A stretch of DNA of 64,000 bases from Aporrectodea caliginosa (taxonomy: Eukaryota; Annelida; Clitellata; Crassiclitellata; Lumbricidae), in assembly GCA_020284085.1 (NCBI GenBank), contig JACEVL010006403.1, forward strand, positions 1,854,001 to 1,918,000, written 5' to 3'. This document shows, one piece after another, positions 1 to 12,165 of the stretch (positions are counted from its first letter, which is position 1; every line of letters starts with the position of its first letter). A model generated the notes under the pieces. The model worked only from the letters and a program-made list of their open reading frames with translations. It searched no databases and was not told where the DNA came from. The translations under genes and the position numbers were made by a program.

Positions 1-390
1 TGGAAGATGTTCATGCTGCTTCGCTTCGAGGCAGAGGCCGTTCAACCGGTATACCCGATGAATCACTGGGATTTTCAGCGCATGCGGCAGAGAATAATCT
101 CACAGTATTAAAATTCCATTCAAACACTAATTTATTTATAAAATTACATGAGAAATTGCAGAGTAAGCTTAATTCAAGTCATCAGTAACTTATGCTTTCT
201 AAAAGGTTTCGACACTATTACATTCTCATCAGAATTCATAGATTAAGTAGCATTTGTTAATTATACCTCTAACCAGATATGCCGATCCGTTCTGAACATT
301 TGAGACATATTTCTCCTTCTCATTCTTTAGGGAGAATGATAGGTCAGGAAGTTCCGACATCTGAATTCTTAATGCCCTCCTTCCATAGGG
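1..390. other. Unassigned left-edge sequence
   Basis: AT-rich sequence with no recognisable gene. The minus-strand open frame at 229-528 has no similarity I recognise, no splice context, and runs into the MITE that begins at 391. Confidence 0.4.
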
Positions 391-720
391 CAGCGTTTCC
401 CAAAGTGTGTTCCGCGGAACCCTAGGGCTCCGTGAGGGAAAGACAAAGGATTCGTGAGGGAATGGGATTAGCGTCGTTGGATGTGCTGCTACATTATGCG
501 TGTAAATCAAACTCCCAGGTGAAGACAAGGGTTAAGTGCTAAAATTTCATCTAAAATAATTTCTAATATATTTTTTATCGATTAAAACTGTGTATAGGCC
601 TATATACCACGATCACTGTCTAAAAACATTATAACAGAATATTTTTGTTTAGGTCGAGGTTTTGTCAAAACATTTTCAGATCAAAATGGCTCCATAACCA
701 AAAAAGATTGGGAAGCACTG
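391..720. mobile_element. hAT-like MITE
   Basis: The left end reads CAGCGTTTCCCAAAG and the right end, reverse-complemented, reads CAGTGCTTCCCAATC. These are imperfect terminal inverted repeats with a hAT-like CA start. The interior is AT-rich and non-coding. Flanks are similar but not identical (CCATAGGG on the left, GTATAGGG shifted by two bases on the right), so the target duplication is only suggestive and the exact right end may be 720 or 722. Confidence 0.5.
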
Positions 721-972
721 CAGTATAGGGCATAATATATACCATATGGAAAGGGATAAGGGTATACAATATCTTTTCCTTACTCAAGTGTCGTATGCAG
801 TTATGTAGGGATTTATACTAAAATGTTCTACTTTCTTACCGTCCTACTATCATGTTAATGTCTTCTGGGATGGGCGCCTAGCAGGCTGCTACACGCGTTG
901 TGTTTTTAAAAACACATGCTCAGCTTGTTTTTCTACGGATTAAGTCGACAGTTGCTGAACCTCTTATGAGAG

Positions 973-1818
973 CAGTGTTATTTCTATTAACTGTAACTGT
1001 AACTGAAATAGAAAAATAACTGAAAAATGTCTTGCAGTTAACTGTAACTGTAACTGAAACTGAAAAATACTGAATAACTTAAACTGTAATAGTAACTGAA
1101 AAACGAAAACTGTATAACTGAAAAATAACAAAAGTTAACTGAAAAATAAAACATGAGTGTTTTTCTTACTTACTTTTTGATTGGTAATCTTACTCTAGTC
1201 TACGGTCAGTTTTCTATGCTAGTTTCACTTCTGGTTACTTTTCAGTTTTCTATGTTCGTTTCACTTCCGGTTCCTTTCATTGTGTTGTAGTTGGCGCTAA
1301 ACCATAAATTCGTAAAACAAAAAGAATAATGTTTAAGCCAATTATTGGTCGAAAAGTAGAAAGTGGCGTGTGGGAGCATACGGTGGCACTTGTTTTGTTT
1401 ACGAAGCCGACAAAAGTCAATGTTGTGTTCACACCGTTGCTGGGAAGGATGTTGAAAACCACGAGAGTGGCACGCTAATTGTTGGAACAGAGCAAGTGTT
1501 AATCTAGAATGTCGTGTTTTACTTAAAGTAAATCGACAATACGTTAAATCGCATTGATTTGTTGCGTAAATATTTCTGGTAACTGTACAGAATACTTGTG
1601 GTCATTGTGTCATTAGTCATGACTTGTGAAAAATTAACTGATGCTGTAACTGAAAAATAAAGAGAAATAACTGAAACTGTAACTGAAAATATAAAAAAAT
1701 AACTGAAACTGACAAATCTGATTTCAATTAACTGTAACTATAACTTTAACTGAAAAATCATAAATTAGATAACTATAACTGTAACTGTAACTGAAAAACC
1801 ATAACTGAAATAACACTG
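973..1818. mobile_element. hAT-like MITE built of TAACTG repeats
   Basis: Both ends begin CAGTGTTATTTC when read inward, a perfect 12-bp terminal inverted repeat. The outer thirds (about 985-1150 and 1630-1810) consist of degenerate TAACTG/GAAAAATAACTG repeats, and the middle (1150-1625) is unique non-coding DNA. The 8-bp flanks TATGAGAG and GCGGAGAG agree at 5 of 8 positions, compatible with a decayed hAT target duplication. No transposase is present. Confidence 0.6.
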
Positions 1819-2485
1819 GCGGAGAGTCAGATAAAAGCAGTCAGATAGAGACATTTAGCTATAGAAATCAATGTCGTTGTTATGTGCATCTGGGGACAAC
1901 TACATCGAAACATTGAGAAAGGCGATTGGCATCAACATCTCACATCATCATCACGATCATAGGCCTAATCATCGTCATCATGAACCCCATAATTATTGTC
2001 ACCACTATCACTGTCATCGGCACTACCATCACATTTCTCCAGTGGCGTAAATCATGGGGGACTGAGGGGGACTGTCCCCAGAGTTTTGACTGGAGTCTAT
2101 CTGTCCCCTCCCCAAAAATGCAAAAATCTGGCCTTCGAAAAACTCTGTTCCCCAAAGTTATGTACAGATTTTCGCCTCTGCTTTTCTCGCATTTAGACGG
2201 CGCTTTCCTTAACAAATGGCGTCGAATGCTTGACCGCACATAAAGAAACTGGAGTTCGCAGGAGGAGCAGCCTCTGCTCTGCTCTTCTAGTCGTATCTTC
2301 GTCAGCCGCACATTCCACACAAGAGCAATTTCGCATACCACCGTCGCTTGATCCGTCCACCCGTTTGCCCACCTCTTCTGCTGCTGCTGTTGCTGCTGCT
2401 GCAAGCGGTGGTTATACAGACGAAGAGCGACTTCTTCTCAGATGTCCAAACAGCATCCGGTCCGCTGCAGTTGAATCCATGCTCT
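1819..2485. other. Non-coding stretch with one orphan hAT-like end
   Basis: There is a CAT/ATC-rich segment at about 1935-2035. CAGTGGCGTAAATCATGGGG starts at 2040 and resembles the left end of a hAT MITE, but I found no matching right end. The open frames on both strands here are low-complexity and unlike protein. Confidence 0.35.
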
Positions 2486-2498
2486 GCTGATGATGATG

Positions 2499-2581
<83 letters not shown>

Positions 2582-2596
2582 TGATGATGATGATAT
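2486..2596. repeat. (TGA)n microsatellite
   Basis: Nearly pure TGA trinucleotide repeat with two single-base interruptions. It creates artefactual poly-Met and poly-His open frames on the two strands. Confidence 0.95.
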
Positions 2597-2809
2597 ACTG
2601 CGAAGCGATGGCCGTGATTTATATAATTTCAAGCGCTCTTAAAGTAACCGTCTCTAAGACATTCATTGTTTCAGTTCATTCTGGAAGGCCTACATTCTCA
2701 GATATTCACAAGATTAGAAGCCTATTCTAATGTCTGGCTGTATGCTATAATGACTACGCATTTTGCTTTACCGTTTGATTCGATAACCCTTGACGACAAT
2801 AGTGTATCG

Positions 2810-2935
2810 TATCGTATCGTATCTATAGATTTATATAGCGCCTCTCGCAGAATAACCATTCGGAGGCGCTCTCAGCACGAAAACACCAGGGACAAAGAAA
2901 CGTCTTTAAAGAGGGAGAGTCCGATGAGGAAAGAC
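2810..2935 (-). mobile_element. LINE/SINE 3' tail remnant
   Basis: Read on the minus strand this ends in the GGCGCTATATAAAT tail found on many LINE and SINE copies in the window, with the associated GAGCGCCTC element about 40 bases upstream. Only the 3' tail is recognisable. Confidence 0.4.
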
Positions 2936-3066
2936 CAGTCATTAGTTTAGCCCTCACTGTGATTTATGGCCACAATAGTAACTTATTGGGTGATACAAGC
3001 ATGAAGGTATGACTCATCTCTCCTCTGTTTCAGTGTTTCTTTCTATTTCCTCCTATGCGCCGATGT

Positions 3067-3109
3067 ATCCATCCATCCATCCATCCATCCATCCATCCAT
3101 CCATCCATT
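3067..3109. repeat. (ATCC)n microsatellite
   Basis: About ten uninterrupted CCAT units. Confidence 0.95.
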
Positions 3110-3629
3110 TGTATGCCTACATCTGTCTCTTCCATCTATCGCCTGCAGATCAGACGACGCTGTTCCATCGACGGAGGAAGCAGCCTTCAGCAGACGATGA
3201 TCTCCTTCGGCGGAAGCGCCCTCGATCGACGGAAGACGAAAACGTCCTCTAATGGCGGCCACTGACACCGGCGCCGCCTCAGTCGACGACGAAGGCAGAT
3301 TGCCTCTGACTAATTGTCGTCATTCAACTGAAACTAGCAATTAACGCAGCAATTTATCGAAAGATAATGACAGTCAGTTGCTTTCCAAATAGACCACAGA
3401 CCACAGACCTACTACTCGCTAATTCTTGTCACATAGGACGGCAGCGCATACATCGGTCTGCTATTAACTTAGCGTTAACTGTATATATGACTATTTAAAA
3501 GGCGAACATATATGCAGCGGGTGCTATTAAGTCCTAGTATAATAAGTATATACTACCCATTAATATAGAGCACAGTTAACTATAGACAGAGTATCACTGT
3601 GTGGATCGATCAGTTAATAAATAGACCGA

Positions 3630-3870
3630 AGATATGAATGGCAACACTCCGGTCAGATTCCACTCCACTTCTGCACGAAGAGCAGAAGATCAACATGGAC
3701 GCGGGATCGATTCCCGCTACCCACCAAAGGCCCAACCAGCCTTCCATTCGCTATGTGGCGTTGGTAAAATGAGCAGTAGGACAGATGGGCGCCTTGTGTG
3801 GCTGCCAAACAGTTAAATACGACTCCTGTAATAACTTGCAATCATCTGTTATTCGTACTTTGATATGTAG
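3630..3870 (+). mobile_element. tRNA-derived SINE, family B
   Basis: This copy matches 36810-37085 along most of its length. Shared blocks include GGACGCGGGATCGATTCCCG (the B-box-like core), a GGTAAAATGAGCAGTA block and a TCCTGTAATAACTTG block. The B-box followed by a non-tRNA body and an AT-rich tail is the usual plan of a tRNA-derived SINE. Family boundaries are approximate. Confidence 0.55.
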
Positions 3871-3984
3871 GCCTAATCATATTGCGGTGTGTCTGTTTGA
3901 CTAGTACAATAATGGCGCTATAGAAGTCATTGGATTGTATTATATGCAAATACACGGGGCGATAGGAAGGCGGAGGCTTAGGCT

Positions 3985-4130
3985 TATTGTAATTGTAAGC
4001 ACAGATTTATATAGCGCCTCTTCATCAGAGATGCTAATCAAAGACGCTCCCAACCTAACGATGGGAACCAGGATCGAACAACACGGTTTTCAGGAACTGA
4101 CAGAATATGGGAAAAGAAAGACCAAGTAAC
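3985..4130 (-). mobile_element. LINE/SINE 3' tail remnant
   Basis: The minus-strand tail GGCGCTATATAAATC starts from 4015 and is followed by a decayed body. It has the same terminal motif as the tails at 2810, 12096, 48865 and 56812. Confidence 0.35.
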
Positions 4131-4275
4131 TCATGTCGTCAGATGCTGGGGTAACCTATTCCAGAAGTTGGACCATCCACAGTGAAACTTCTGTGTTCAC
4201 TGTGGATGTTCTGGTTGCGGGAACAACCAGGTCACCCTTTGCAGCAGAGCAAAGAGTTCTATGACCAGTAAAGGA

Positions 4276-4804
4276 TTAAACCAAGACACGCAACACCCTA
4301 AGATAGGATGAAGCACAGCACACAAGGCAATTACGCATGAGCATTAGGCTCTTATGCTCAATGCGCTTGTGTGTCGGCAACCAGTGCAATTCCTCCCGCA
4401 AGAGGTTTGGATGACTATTTAAAATACGAAAATATATGCAGCCAACAAACCAAGGTGTACCTCCAATCAGAAGAGCCACAACGCTTGATATATGCTGCAG
4501 TTAGTTAATTAGAGTTGGCCCTGCATAAGAAGCACTCAGGACTGTCATATAAGCAACCTTGAGAATATGAATGCATGAATTAAATGAGGGTTGGGGCGGC
4601 TTGAGTTGTAATCGAACGGCGTATACTGTGCGAATCTGGCGCAGATGACTTAAGCGCCTTCGAGGTGTTTATTTCTACATGCTCTGTGAAGACCAATTCC
4701 TGGGCTAAGGTCACATCCAAATTCCGTACAGTAGCAGAAAAGGAAATTCCATTGAAAATATGTTGCAAATTAAGTTCTGCTCTCGTTTCATCGCTATCTT
4801 CCAT
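4276..4804 (-). mobile_element. LINE reverse transcriptase fragment (C-terminal), decayed
   Basis: Minus-strand frames encode VRNLDVTLAQELVFTEHV near 4700-4740 and LHWLPTHKRIEHKSLML near 4400-4450. These match the order of blocks downstream of the RT catalytic core in CR1/L2-like LINEs (compare RDLGVTLDSTLSFADHI in the 63.8-kb copy). The two blocks are in different frames with unrelated sequence between them, so the copy is broken. Confidence 0.65.
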
Positions 4805-4936
4805 CGTCAGCCAACGAACCTGAGACTCCCTCTTCTTAAGACGAAGGAACTGGAAGCCACACGAACTCTAATGCATCGACCGAATTCCGGACAGCAACAG
4901 AAAAGGAAATTCCAAGGAACATATGTTGCAAATTAA
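4721..4936. repeat. Local direct duplication within LINE debris
   Basis: 4721-4773 and 4884-4936 are near-identical 53-bp segments containing AGAAAAGGAAATTCC and ATATGTTGCAAATTAA. The sequence between them (4802-4883) is itself a degenerate copy of 5573-5665. This suggests slippage or template switching during element insertion. Confidence 0.6.
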
Positions 4937-5364
4937 ACAGACTGATATTACGGTTCTGCCCACGGCTACCTTACACATGAACTCGTTATTGCCGGGTTTA
5001 GTTGGAGACAGCTGGAGGACATCCAGGCACAGAGCGCTTCCGATGCCTTAATGTGTTTTCTCTACTAAGAATATTAGGCTACCTCTACAGCTGGATCATG
5101 GACGTGTGCTTGGCTATCATCTGCATGCTGATAAGTCTAACTCCAAAAGAGGATAGGAATTCAATGGTTTAAATCTCCGGTGTAGAGAATTTACAGTAGA
5201 GCCCTAAGATTGAACCATTTGGTAGTATAAGCTAGACCATAGACTGGTCAGACCGTGTAGAATCAAACGCCACAGTCTGAGAAGGGAAACGACCCTTCAC
5301 CCAAAGCCGTATTAAGTAGCTAAATGTTTGGTTTTGCAATTACGCTATCAATGCGTAACAGTTA

Positions 5365-5637
5365 TTGTTTTCAAGTCGGAGGTTAACACTTGACTTTGAA
5401 AAGGATAATGATAATGCTTCAGTATTGAATTCGATCAGGAAAGAGAGAGGGGTCAAGACAGTTGACGAATTCTGTGGTCAGCTGAACCGGAACCATCAGA
5501 GTCTGAACTTGACTCTGCAAGGTGACTATTCTCCGGTTGGCTCTGCTCTTCATTTAATCACGATCGATCCTACATCGTCAGCCAACGAACCTGAGACTTC
5601 CTCTTCTGTGATCAAGAAGGAACTGGAAGCCACGTAG
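5365..5637 (+). CDS. Possible terminal exon of an unidentified gene
   Basis: An open frame follows a potential acceptor (TTTTCAAG|T near 5374) and ends at TAG. It encodes an acidic, Ser/Thr-rich C-terminus finishing in SSSVIKKELEAT. The I-K-K-E tetrapeptide fits a SUMO-type consensus, which is easily met by chance. The last 60 bases have a degenerate, frame-broken relative at 4802-4883. I found no upstream exon and recognise no family. It could equally be a chance frame or a pseudogene piece. Confidence 0.2.
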   Translation: MFSSRRLTLDFEKDNDNASVLNSIRKERGVKTVDEFCGQLNRNHQSLNLTLQGDYSPVGSALHLITIDPTSSANEPETSSSVIKKELEAT

Positions 5638-5755
5638 GAACGCTATGATATCATGCATCCACCGAGGAGCATCAGAAGCACCTCTGTGTTTCTCCTGATT
5701 TAATTGAAAATGCGTTCCCGATACTAAATGTGTAAGCGGCGCACTAGAATGCGGC

Positions 5756-5791
5756 TTTGTATTAGTACACTAGTATTTGTACTAATACAAA
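5756..5791. repeat. Short perfect inverted repeat
   Basis: TTTGTATTAGTAC at 5756-5768 pairs with GTACTAATACAAA at 5779-5791, giving a 13-bp stem with a 10-base loop. The stem is AT-rich. No function is evident. Confidence 0.7.
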
Positions 5792-8140
5792 ATTAGAATT
5801 GAGCTTGTCAGTCTGTCACCTTCTCGTTTCGCAAGTGCTTGAAGTCTGTTCGGTTTGATCCAGGGATTGCTGTTCGGTCGAGAGTGCTGCTGATGAGTTT
5901 TTTCTTTAAGTTGTGCCTTTCAAGTTTTCTCTTATGTTATTATATCGGTTTGTTACACCTTCAGCCTATTTGTCAAACTGATAAGTTACAATGAATTTCT
6001 GATTATGGAAAGGTGGGAGAGAATCTATGATAATTCAGGAACTGTTCGACTGATATTGTACGTCAACATTAGGGACTTTTCAAAGTTACTGCTCTTTTAA
6101 ACCGTCCCATCTGAACAAACTGCACATCACGGCCAATCTCTAAATGTGATTCGTATCCCAAGAGCAAATGATGTCACGGCCAATCGCTTGATGTCGCCAC
6201 AACGCCAGTTTCATGGAACGTTCGATTAGGACCTGCTTTAGTCCAGAGACATAGGCCTAGACCTAGATCAGAAACAGTTTCAACAAGGACGGTGACAGTA
6301 GTTAAATATAATTGTTTCATTTATTAAACCATGACTGATTGTAGTGTTTATTGTGGTTTTCTGCTAGATGTATGAATAAATATTACCGAGTGAACCCATA
6401 TTGATCTATTATAGGCCTACAGTAGTACGATAGTAGAGCGTTATACGATTCTTAGTAACTAATTCACATAATTACTCAACCTATGTTGGCAAATAATTAT
6501 GCCGAATTGACAAAACTTGAAAAATCCTAGACTTCGCCAATCATCGATCCATTTCCAACTTATCTTTTTCTCAAGGATAGTTGAGAAATAGGCTGACTCA
6601 AAGCATGCAGTTTATTCAAATTCGAATTCCCTCCAACCCAAGCAACAGTTGGAGTTCGGAAAGTTTCACTCCACAGATTCTGTTCTAACACGTCGTAGAC
6701 TCTTGGGTCCCCTCTGGTGGTGTGTTTGTATGCGTGCATGTATCTGCCTATTTGTAAAATTAATCCAATAACCCAGCGGTAACTCGAAGTTATTTTGCTG
6801 AAAGAAACATGCAATTTGTTATTTATTAAAATAAGTAAATTATTTGCCAACATAGGTTGATCTATAGTATAGACTACTTTAATATGTGCAGCGCGGTTAG
6901 ATTCTATATGGCATTATGGTTCAAACATTGTTGGCCTTTAATAGATGTCGGTTAAGAACTACAAATATGTGAGAAGCGCACTTTAATATTGTTGATTAAG
7001 CTTCTCTACAAGCGAAGCATAATTATATGGGAGCTTAAATTTCACGTGGAATTTCTTTCTTTTGTGAAGAGCTTTGGTTTGATGAAACAGACAGATAAAG
7101 ACAAGCTTGTTTGCTGAGAAATGGCCAAAGGATTTGTGCGGCATAATACAATTAGGAAATGTGCAAATGTGTATCCGGAGGCTGATTCAAACGCATAAAA
7201 GCAATCGCATAAGCCGATTGACCTGGCCGACTAGAGATGAGAAGATTTGGTTGCCCATGTCTCTTATGGTCACTTCGCTTATACAAGCAACGATCGCGGA
7301 AACTTATAACTTCTCTTTTGAAAGAAATACTTCAAGGCTAATTAGCCGGATAGATGCTTAGATTTAAAAATGTCTATCATGCATTCTGTATTTACGGGTT
7401 AGAGTGACTTGTGAAAGCGATTTGCTTAAACTGCTTTTCCGTTGACGGTCATTTCTTTTTTTCTGAGTCCCGTGAGTGGCTGCATGACTACCTCCTTACA
7501 GTCCTCAATCTCTCTGCTATGAATATAAACCCATCCACATAAACGCTGAGTCTAGAACAACCTGTACCTCAATTAAGCTTATATCGCCAGCATTTTCTTT
7601 CATCAACCACAGCCTCAACCTTGTAGTTCATCGGTGGGATCATCCGGTGTATGAGGCTGACTGCGTCCTGCTGGCCTGCTTGATTGTACTGAAACAGATC
7701 TTAAATATTATTAATGATAATTACTTTATCTACTCTTTTCATGACTGAACGTAAGGACTTGGAGCTGGAAATTATTTTCCGGTCACTCGTTAGAAACTGA
7801 AAACATCCGAAACATCCTATACAAAGCCCCATCCCGATTCTTCTTCTACAAACATTGATTTATGGAAGTAGTTTAAAAAGACACCATCAGCAGATTCGTG
7901 ATGCAAAAAAGCCCAACCCCTTAGGCCCTTCAGCAAAAACGTTTGATCCTTCATTTCTATTGGCATAGAGTCATAAGTTGATGGGAGCCACACAGCTCCA
8001 GTACCGGTAGCTATGCTTTGCGGGATCTCGCGTAGATGCAGAACAAGTTTTGCGTTAGCAACGGATGTAGAAGGATTGGATCGCGCACTAATATTTCAAG
8101 AAACTCATTAAACAATAGTAATTTTTAAACCATAATTATT
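5792..8140. other. Long non-coding stretch with one exon-like patch
   Basis: Mostly AT-rich DNA with no recognisable gene or repeat. The exception is 7575-7688 on the minus strand. After a good acceptor (ATCTGTTTCAG at 7699-7689) a short frame encodes Y-N-Q-A-G-Q-Q-D-A-V-S-L-I-H-R-M and continues to a stop near 7573. It is too short to identify. Confidence 0.4.
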
Positions 8141-8344
8141 CTATTGAAACTCTAACTCTGCATTTGGACGTGTTAATTTATACTGAATAGGTCTCAGTCG
8201 AGAATGAAATGAAATAAGCAATTGGGCAGAATGGATGGGAAGAGAGTTCCAAAATCGAGTTGCAGTAGTCAAGGCGACTTGAGACCAATGATTTTGCCAA
8301 AGATACAATTGAAGACATGAGGACACAACGACCCCACTATACAT
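8141..8344 (-). mobile_element. Probable LINE 3'-end remnant
   Basis: The minus-strand frame contains T-R-F-W-N-S-L-P-I-H-S, similar to the W-N-S-L-P block near the C-terminus of the LINE ORFs elsewhere in the window. Everything else has decayed. Confidence 0.3.
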
Positions 8345-8638
8345 AATAATTATGCATAAATATATATGTGTGTACTACGTCGTACGTATTTATATAAGTA
8401 TTTTGCATGCATATGCATGTATGTACATTATGTATGCATGTCTGTTTGGATGTATCAGAATACTTAATATAACGTCCTTTACAGCATCTGTCAAAAGCAC
8501 TCCACAACTATCACTAAGAACTTCTTAAATTCCACAAATCATTGCAGCACGATCTTTACATATGGATCGAAATGCATTCTCCAGATGGCGTCACTAGTAT
8601 GAGAGACAACACTGCGTTTAGTTTCGTCGCCATTTTAT

Positions 8639-8740
<102 letters not shown>

Positions 8741-9335
8741 TTTATTCCATATGAGGTAGACCTATACATAATTATAAAGTTTATCTGTGTACCTCATTGG
8801 TCTGAAGTCTGAACCAAATCCTTTCGGTGCCAGAGTTCAAGATTGGTAAATCTCTGAATCTGCTCACTGTTGCAATGCGCAATGTGTATTAGAAATGTGT
8901 AGCTCTTGAGAAGATAAACTGGTCCGATGACAGTGAAGAATGGAGCCAGATATGAGAGTGATCAATCAGCAGAGGCCTTTGACAGTTTTGTGCTGTAAGG
9001 CAAGGACAAAATAACGTCCTTTACTCATAAATGTTGATCAATCATTTGTCTTAAATCGTTTTCAGTGTTTAAACATAAAAAAAATGTTCTATTCATTTTG
9101 AAGTATAAATCAGAATGACGAAAATGTGTTATTACTATTTTAATTAATTTATTATATGTAGCCTACCTAAACACAAGTTCTTGATTTTCTTGAATTGGCA
9201 AGACCCAACTGTAAACTGTAAATTAAAAAATTATAAAACTATGAGTAGATTTAAGTGAAACACTCATATTTATATTTAATAATGGCAGACATCTTTTGAC
9301 GGAAGAGTAAATAATATAGTATGTATGTATGTACA

Positions 9336-9541
9336 CTTATTATAGCTCCCCTTCAAGATTTCTACTCAGAGGCGCTCCCGACTACAGCGCGGACACTGAA
9401 TCGAAGTTTCACACCGAAGCGCATGAGCAATTGCAAGTGAAAGACTTGCCCAGGGTCCCTACGCGGCGGCTTGAGGTGGATTCGAACCCGCAACCCTCCG
9501 GCTGCAAGGCACCGAACATACCCCTACACCACCGCACCCCA
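9336..9541 (-). mobile_element. tRNA-derived SINE, family A (near full length)
   Basis: On the minus strand it starts with a tRNA-like head (GGTGCGGTGGTGTAGGGG, A-box-like; GCGGGTTCGAATCC, B-box). A conserved body follows (GTAGGGACCCTGGGCAAGTC, CATGCGCTTCGG) and then a 3' tail (GTAGTCGGGAGCGCCTCTGA) shared with the LINE ending at 48865. It terminates in an ATGT microsatellite. The body matches the copies at 11973 and 25588. Confidence 0.75.
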
Positions 9542-9769
9542 CAAGTGACCATTATGTAATTCTAGGGTGTGACCGATTGGCTTCTTTGGCGATTTCCGAT
9601 TCCGATTAGTTGGCCTGCTTTTTCGCCAATTGCGATCCGATTAATTGGCTATATATTCATTTTTATTTGGTTCAAGGCACTGTTCGTTATTTAAAAACTC
9701 GACTGTCCGCCATTTTTTTGATGCATCGACTCACAATTTTATTATTTTACACGGAATTTCAATGTTGAA

Positions 9770-9949
9770 CATGGGCGTATTTAGGGGGGGGAGTTTCGGG
9801 GTTCAAACCCTCCAAATAAGTTTCCGAAATTTTTTTATAGGCTTTTACATGAGAAATACAAAACAAGCTTTACTTTTGCGACAATCTTCAATGAAAAACC
9901 CCCGAAATCTTAAAACCCCCTGCGAAATTTTTCCCTGGCTTCGCCCATG
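9770..9949. mobile_element. hAT-like MITE, 180 bp
   Basis: The ends are CATGGGCG and CGCCCATG (8-bp inverted repeat). Internal complementary blocks are G-rich on the left (TTAGGGGGGG) and C-rich on the right (TAAAACCCCC). Flanks ATGTTGAA and ATGCTAAA match at 6 of 8 positions, fitting an aged 8-bp target duplication. The end sequence resembles that of the 2.8-kb element at 39014. Confidence 0.65.
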
Positions 9950-10856
9950 ATGCTAAAGATTAAATATTACCGCAGGATGTCACCAAAACAGGTTACTATT
10001 TTTGTATTAATGAAAAAAGGTAATGAGCCACAACTGCAGACCTCTGCTACTTGATACCCGCTGCTGACTGATACTTCAATATTCGACTGAGTCTTACTTA
10101 ACAAAAGCATTCAGATGAAACTCGTATGGGGTGTGCTTAATTGAGAAACCACGATAGAAGTAGCCACGACAAACGCTTGTCAAAAAAGAAATAATCTGCG
10201 CTAAAGGTTTTAAGTATCCTTATAACTGGAATGAAAAATCTTTCAACACTAAAAGCAATATATTATAGGCCTGTAATAGAAACCAAACCATGCGTTTATA
10301 TAGATAGGCTACCGTATAATTATTTCCTATATACCTTGCAGCGCATTCATATAATACTGCTTATGATGGCGTGTCTTTTAGAAGACGCCTTGAATAATTA
10401 ATTAATGTTATTCACGGGTTGTAGTAGATCATTATGATCCCTGTAAAATATAACCGACAGGCATGCAGACCTATATGGGGAAATCGTCGATGATTGGCAG
10501 GAGTGTGGCGTGTCGGACCGTACAACTGCAGGGCTAGCCTTTCTGGCAAGGCACACGCCGAATAGACACCGCCATTCTATTATGCTCCCGTATGTGGGTC
10601 CTTTCGTCTGTCATTCATGACGTGTCGTCATCGGTCTCTTTAGTCATGGAAATTCAGAGCCTAAAGAAACGACGACCGATGCTTTGAAGAAGTTTAGTTA
10701 TCGGTTCACGTGTCCGACGTTTCGTCGCCTTTCGTTGCTGCCTTATGCTGCATCAGGTTACCACCGATCGTCGCCGCTTCAACACTAAACGAACAATTGC
10801 ATGACTTGATATGGGCCGGATATACGTCTACAGGTATACGCCTACCCCCACACACG
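9950..10856. other. Non-coding stretch
   Basis: No gene, RNA or repeat recognised. Short open frames are interrupted and unlike protein. Confidence 0.4.
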
Positions 10857-10954
10857 CTTTGTCTCTCTGTCTTTTTGTCTCTCTGTCTCTGTTTGTCTGT
10901 CTGTCTCTGTCTCTCTGTGTGTGTGTCTCTCTCTGTGTCTCTCTCTGTCTCTGG
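10857..10954. repeat. CTCTGT-type microsatellite
   Basis: Degenerate TCTCTGTCTG array; it produces Leu/Ser/Cys-rich false open frames. Confidence 0.9.
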
Positions 10955-11166
10955 CGGTTATTAACTGTGTGCACATTACTACAGTGATTCTGCGGCTGTC
11001 TCCCTTTGTACATGTAGTATCTCATCTGAGGCATGAAGACGATCAGAAAATCTCAAACTGCTTGTGTGGTCCCAATGATTATAGATGTCACTCGTAATTA
11101 CAAACGGTACAAGCGTCTGAACAAACGATACAAACCACCAACAGGTTCTGTCTGCCTCCTACTTTA

Positions 11167-11167
<1 letters not shown>

Positions 11168-11218
<51 letters not shown>

Positions 11219-11235
11219 CGTGTGTGTGTGTGTGT
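11168..11235. repeat. (TA)n(TG)n compound microsatellite
   Basis: About 15 TA units run into about 19 TG units with a few C substitutions. Confidence 0.95.
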
Positions 11236-11840
11236 AGGTGTGGGTTTTTTATCTGTTCAATTGTTGTCTACGCCAGTATAGCACGAATAAGTGACAGAAA
11301 CATGCCATGCAGGCTTACGGGTATTCATAAACTTCTATATGCCTGTCACTCATACAATTTCTCGTTAGACTACACCATATTCTAAAACTGTTTTCTACAC
11401 TACAGGACTACGAGTATGCACGAAATATGGCGAGATGAATTAAAAGTCAAGTAGGCCTATATCATGATAATGTGCAGATATGGACTCCACTGAAACTGTC
11501 CAATAGGCTGACAGTCGCTTTAACTGGTTTTGTAAGCTACATTTTAGTTTTAGCTACTTTACATTTGCTCTACTCAGCAGCGGATGATCCGCCGCTCTAG
11601 AGTTTAACCAATGGCATATGTTGTATTGCTGGATTGAAAGTAAGAGCATGTTATCATTTGACAGAGGGATACCAAGGCTAAGCATAGTTGGAAAGTAACG
11701 ACATTGATGTGAATCATTTGACACAGTGTTGAATATCGGATTCATCGACATATAACCAATGCAAGGACATCAAAGTTGATCAAACATGACTCATAAACGT
11801 AAGGTTCGTTAAAAATATATGTTGCGATGATTATGTTATA

Positions 11841-11972
11841 TGAATGAATGAATGAATGTATGTATGTATGTATGTATGTATGCATGTATGTATGCATGCA
11901 TGTATGTATGCATGTATGCATGTATGTACGCATTTATGTATGCATGTATGCATGTATGTATGTATGTATGTA
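11841..11972. repeat. (ATGA)n/(ATGT)n microsatellite
   Basis: Tetranucleotide array directly abutting a SINE fragment. A second ATGA/ATGT tract lies at 12107-12165. The arrays probably grew from SINE tails, which end in ATGA/ATGT repeats elsewhere in the window. Confidence 0.9.
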
Positions 11973-12096
11973 GGGACCCTGGGCAAGTCCTTCACTCGCA
12001 ATTGCTCATGCGCTTCGGCGTGAAACTCCGATTCAGTGTCCGCGCTGTAGTCGGGAGCGCCTCTGAGTAGAAATCTTGAAGGGGCGCTATATAAAT
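11973..12096 (+). mobile_element. SINE family A, 3' part only
   Basis: Starts at TAGGGACCCTGGGCAAGTCC and runs through GTAGTCGGGAGCGCCTCTGA to the tail GGGGCGCTATATAAAT. The tRNA-like head is missing and replaced by the ATGT array. The last 50 bases match the 3' end of the LINE at 48865 almost exactly. Confidence 0.75.
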
Positions 12097-12165
12097 ATCT
12101 GAAATGAACGAATGAATGAATGTATGTATTATGTACGCGTGTATGTATGCATGTATGTATGTATC

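Noticed and set aside
2438..2632. Poly-Met/poly-His open frames
   Set aside because: Pure translation of the TGA microsatellite.
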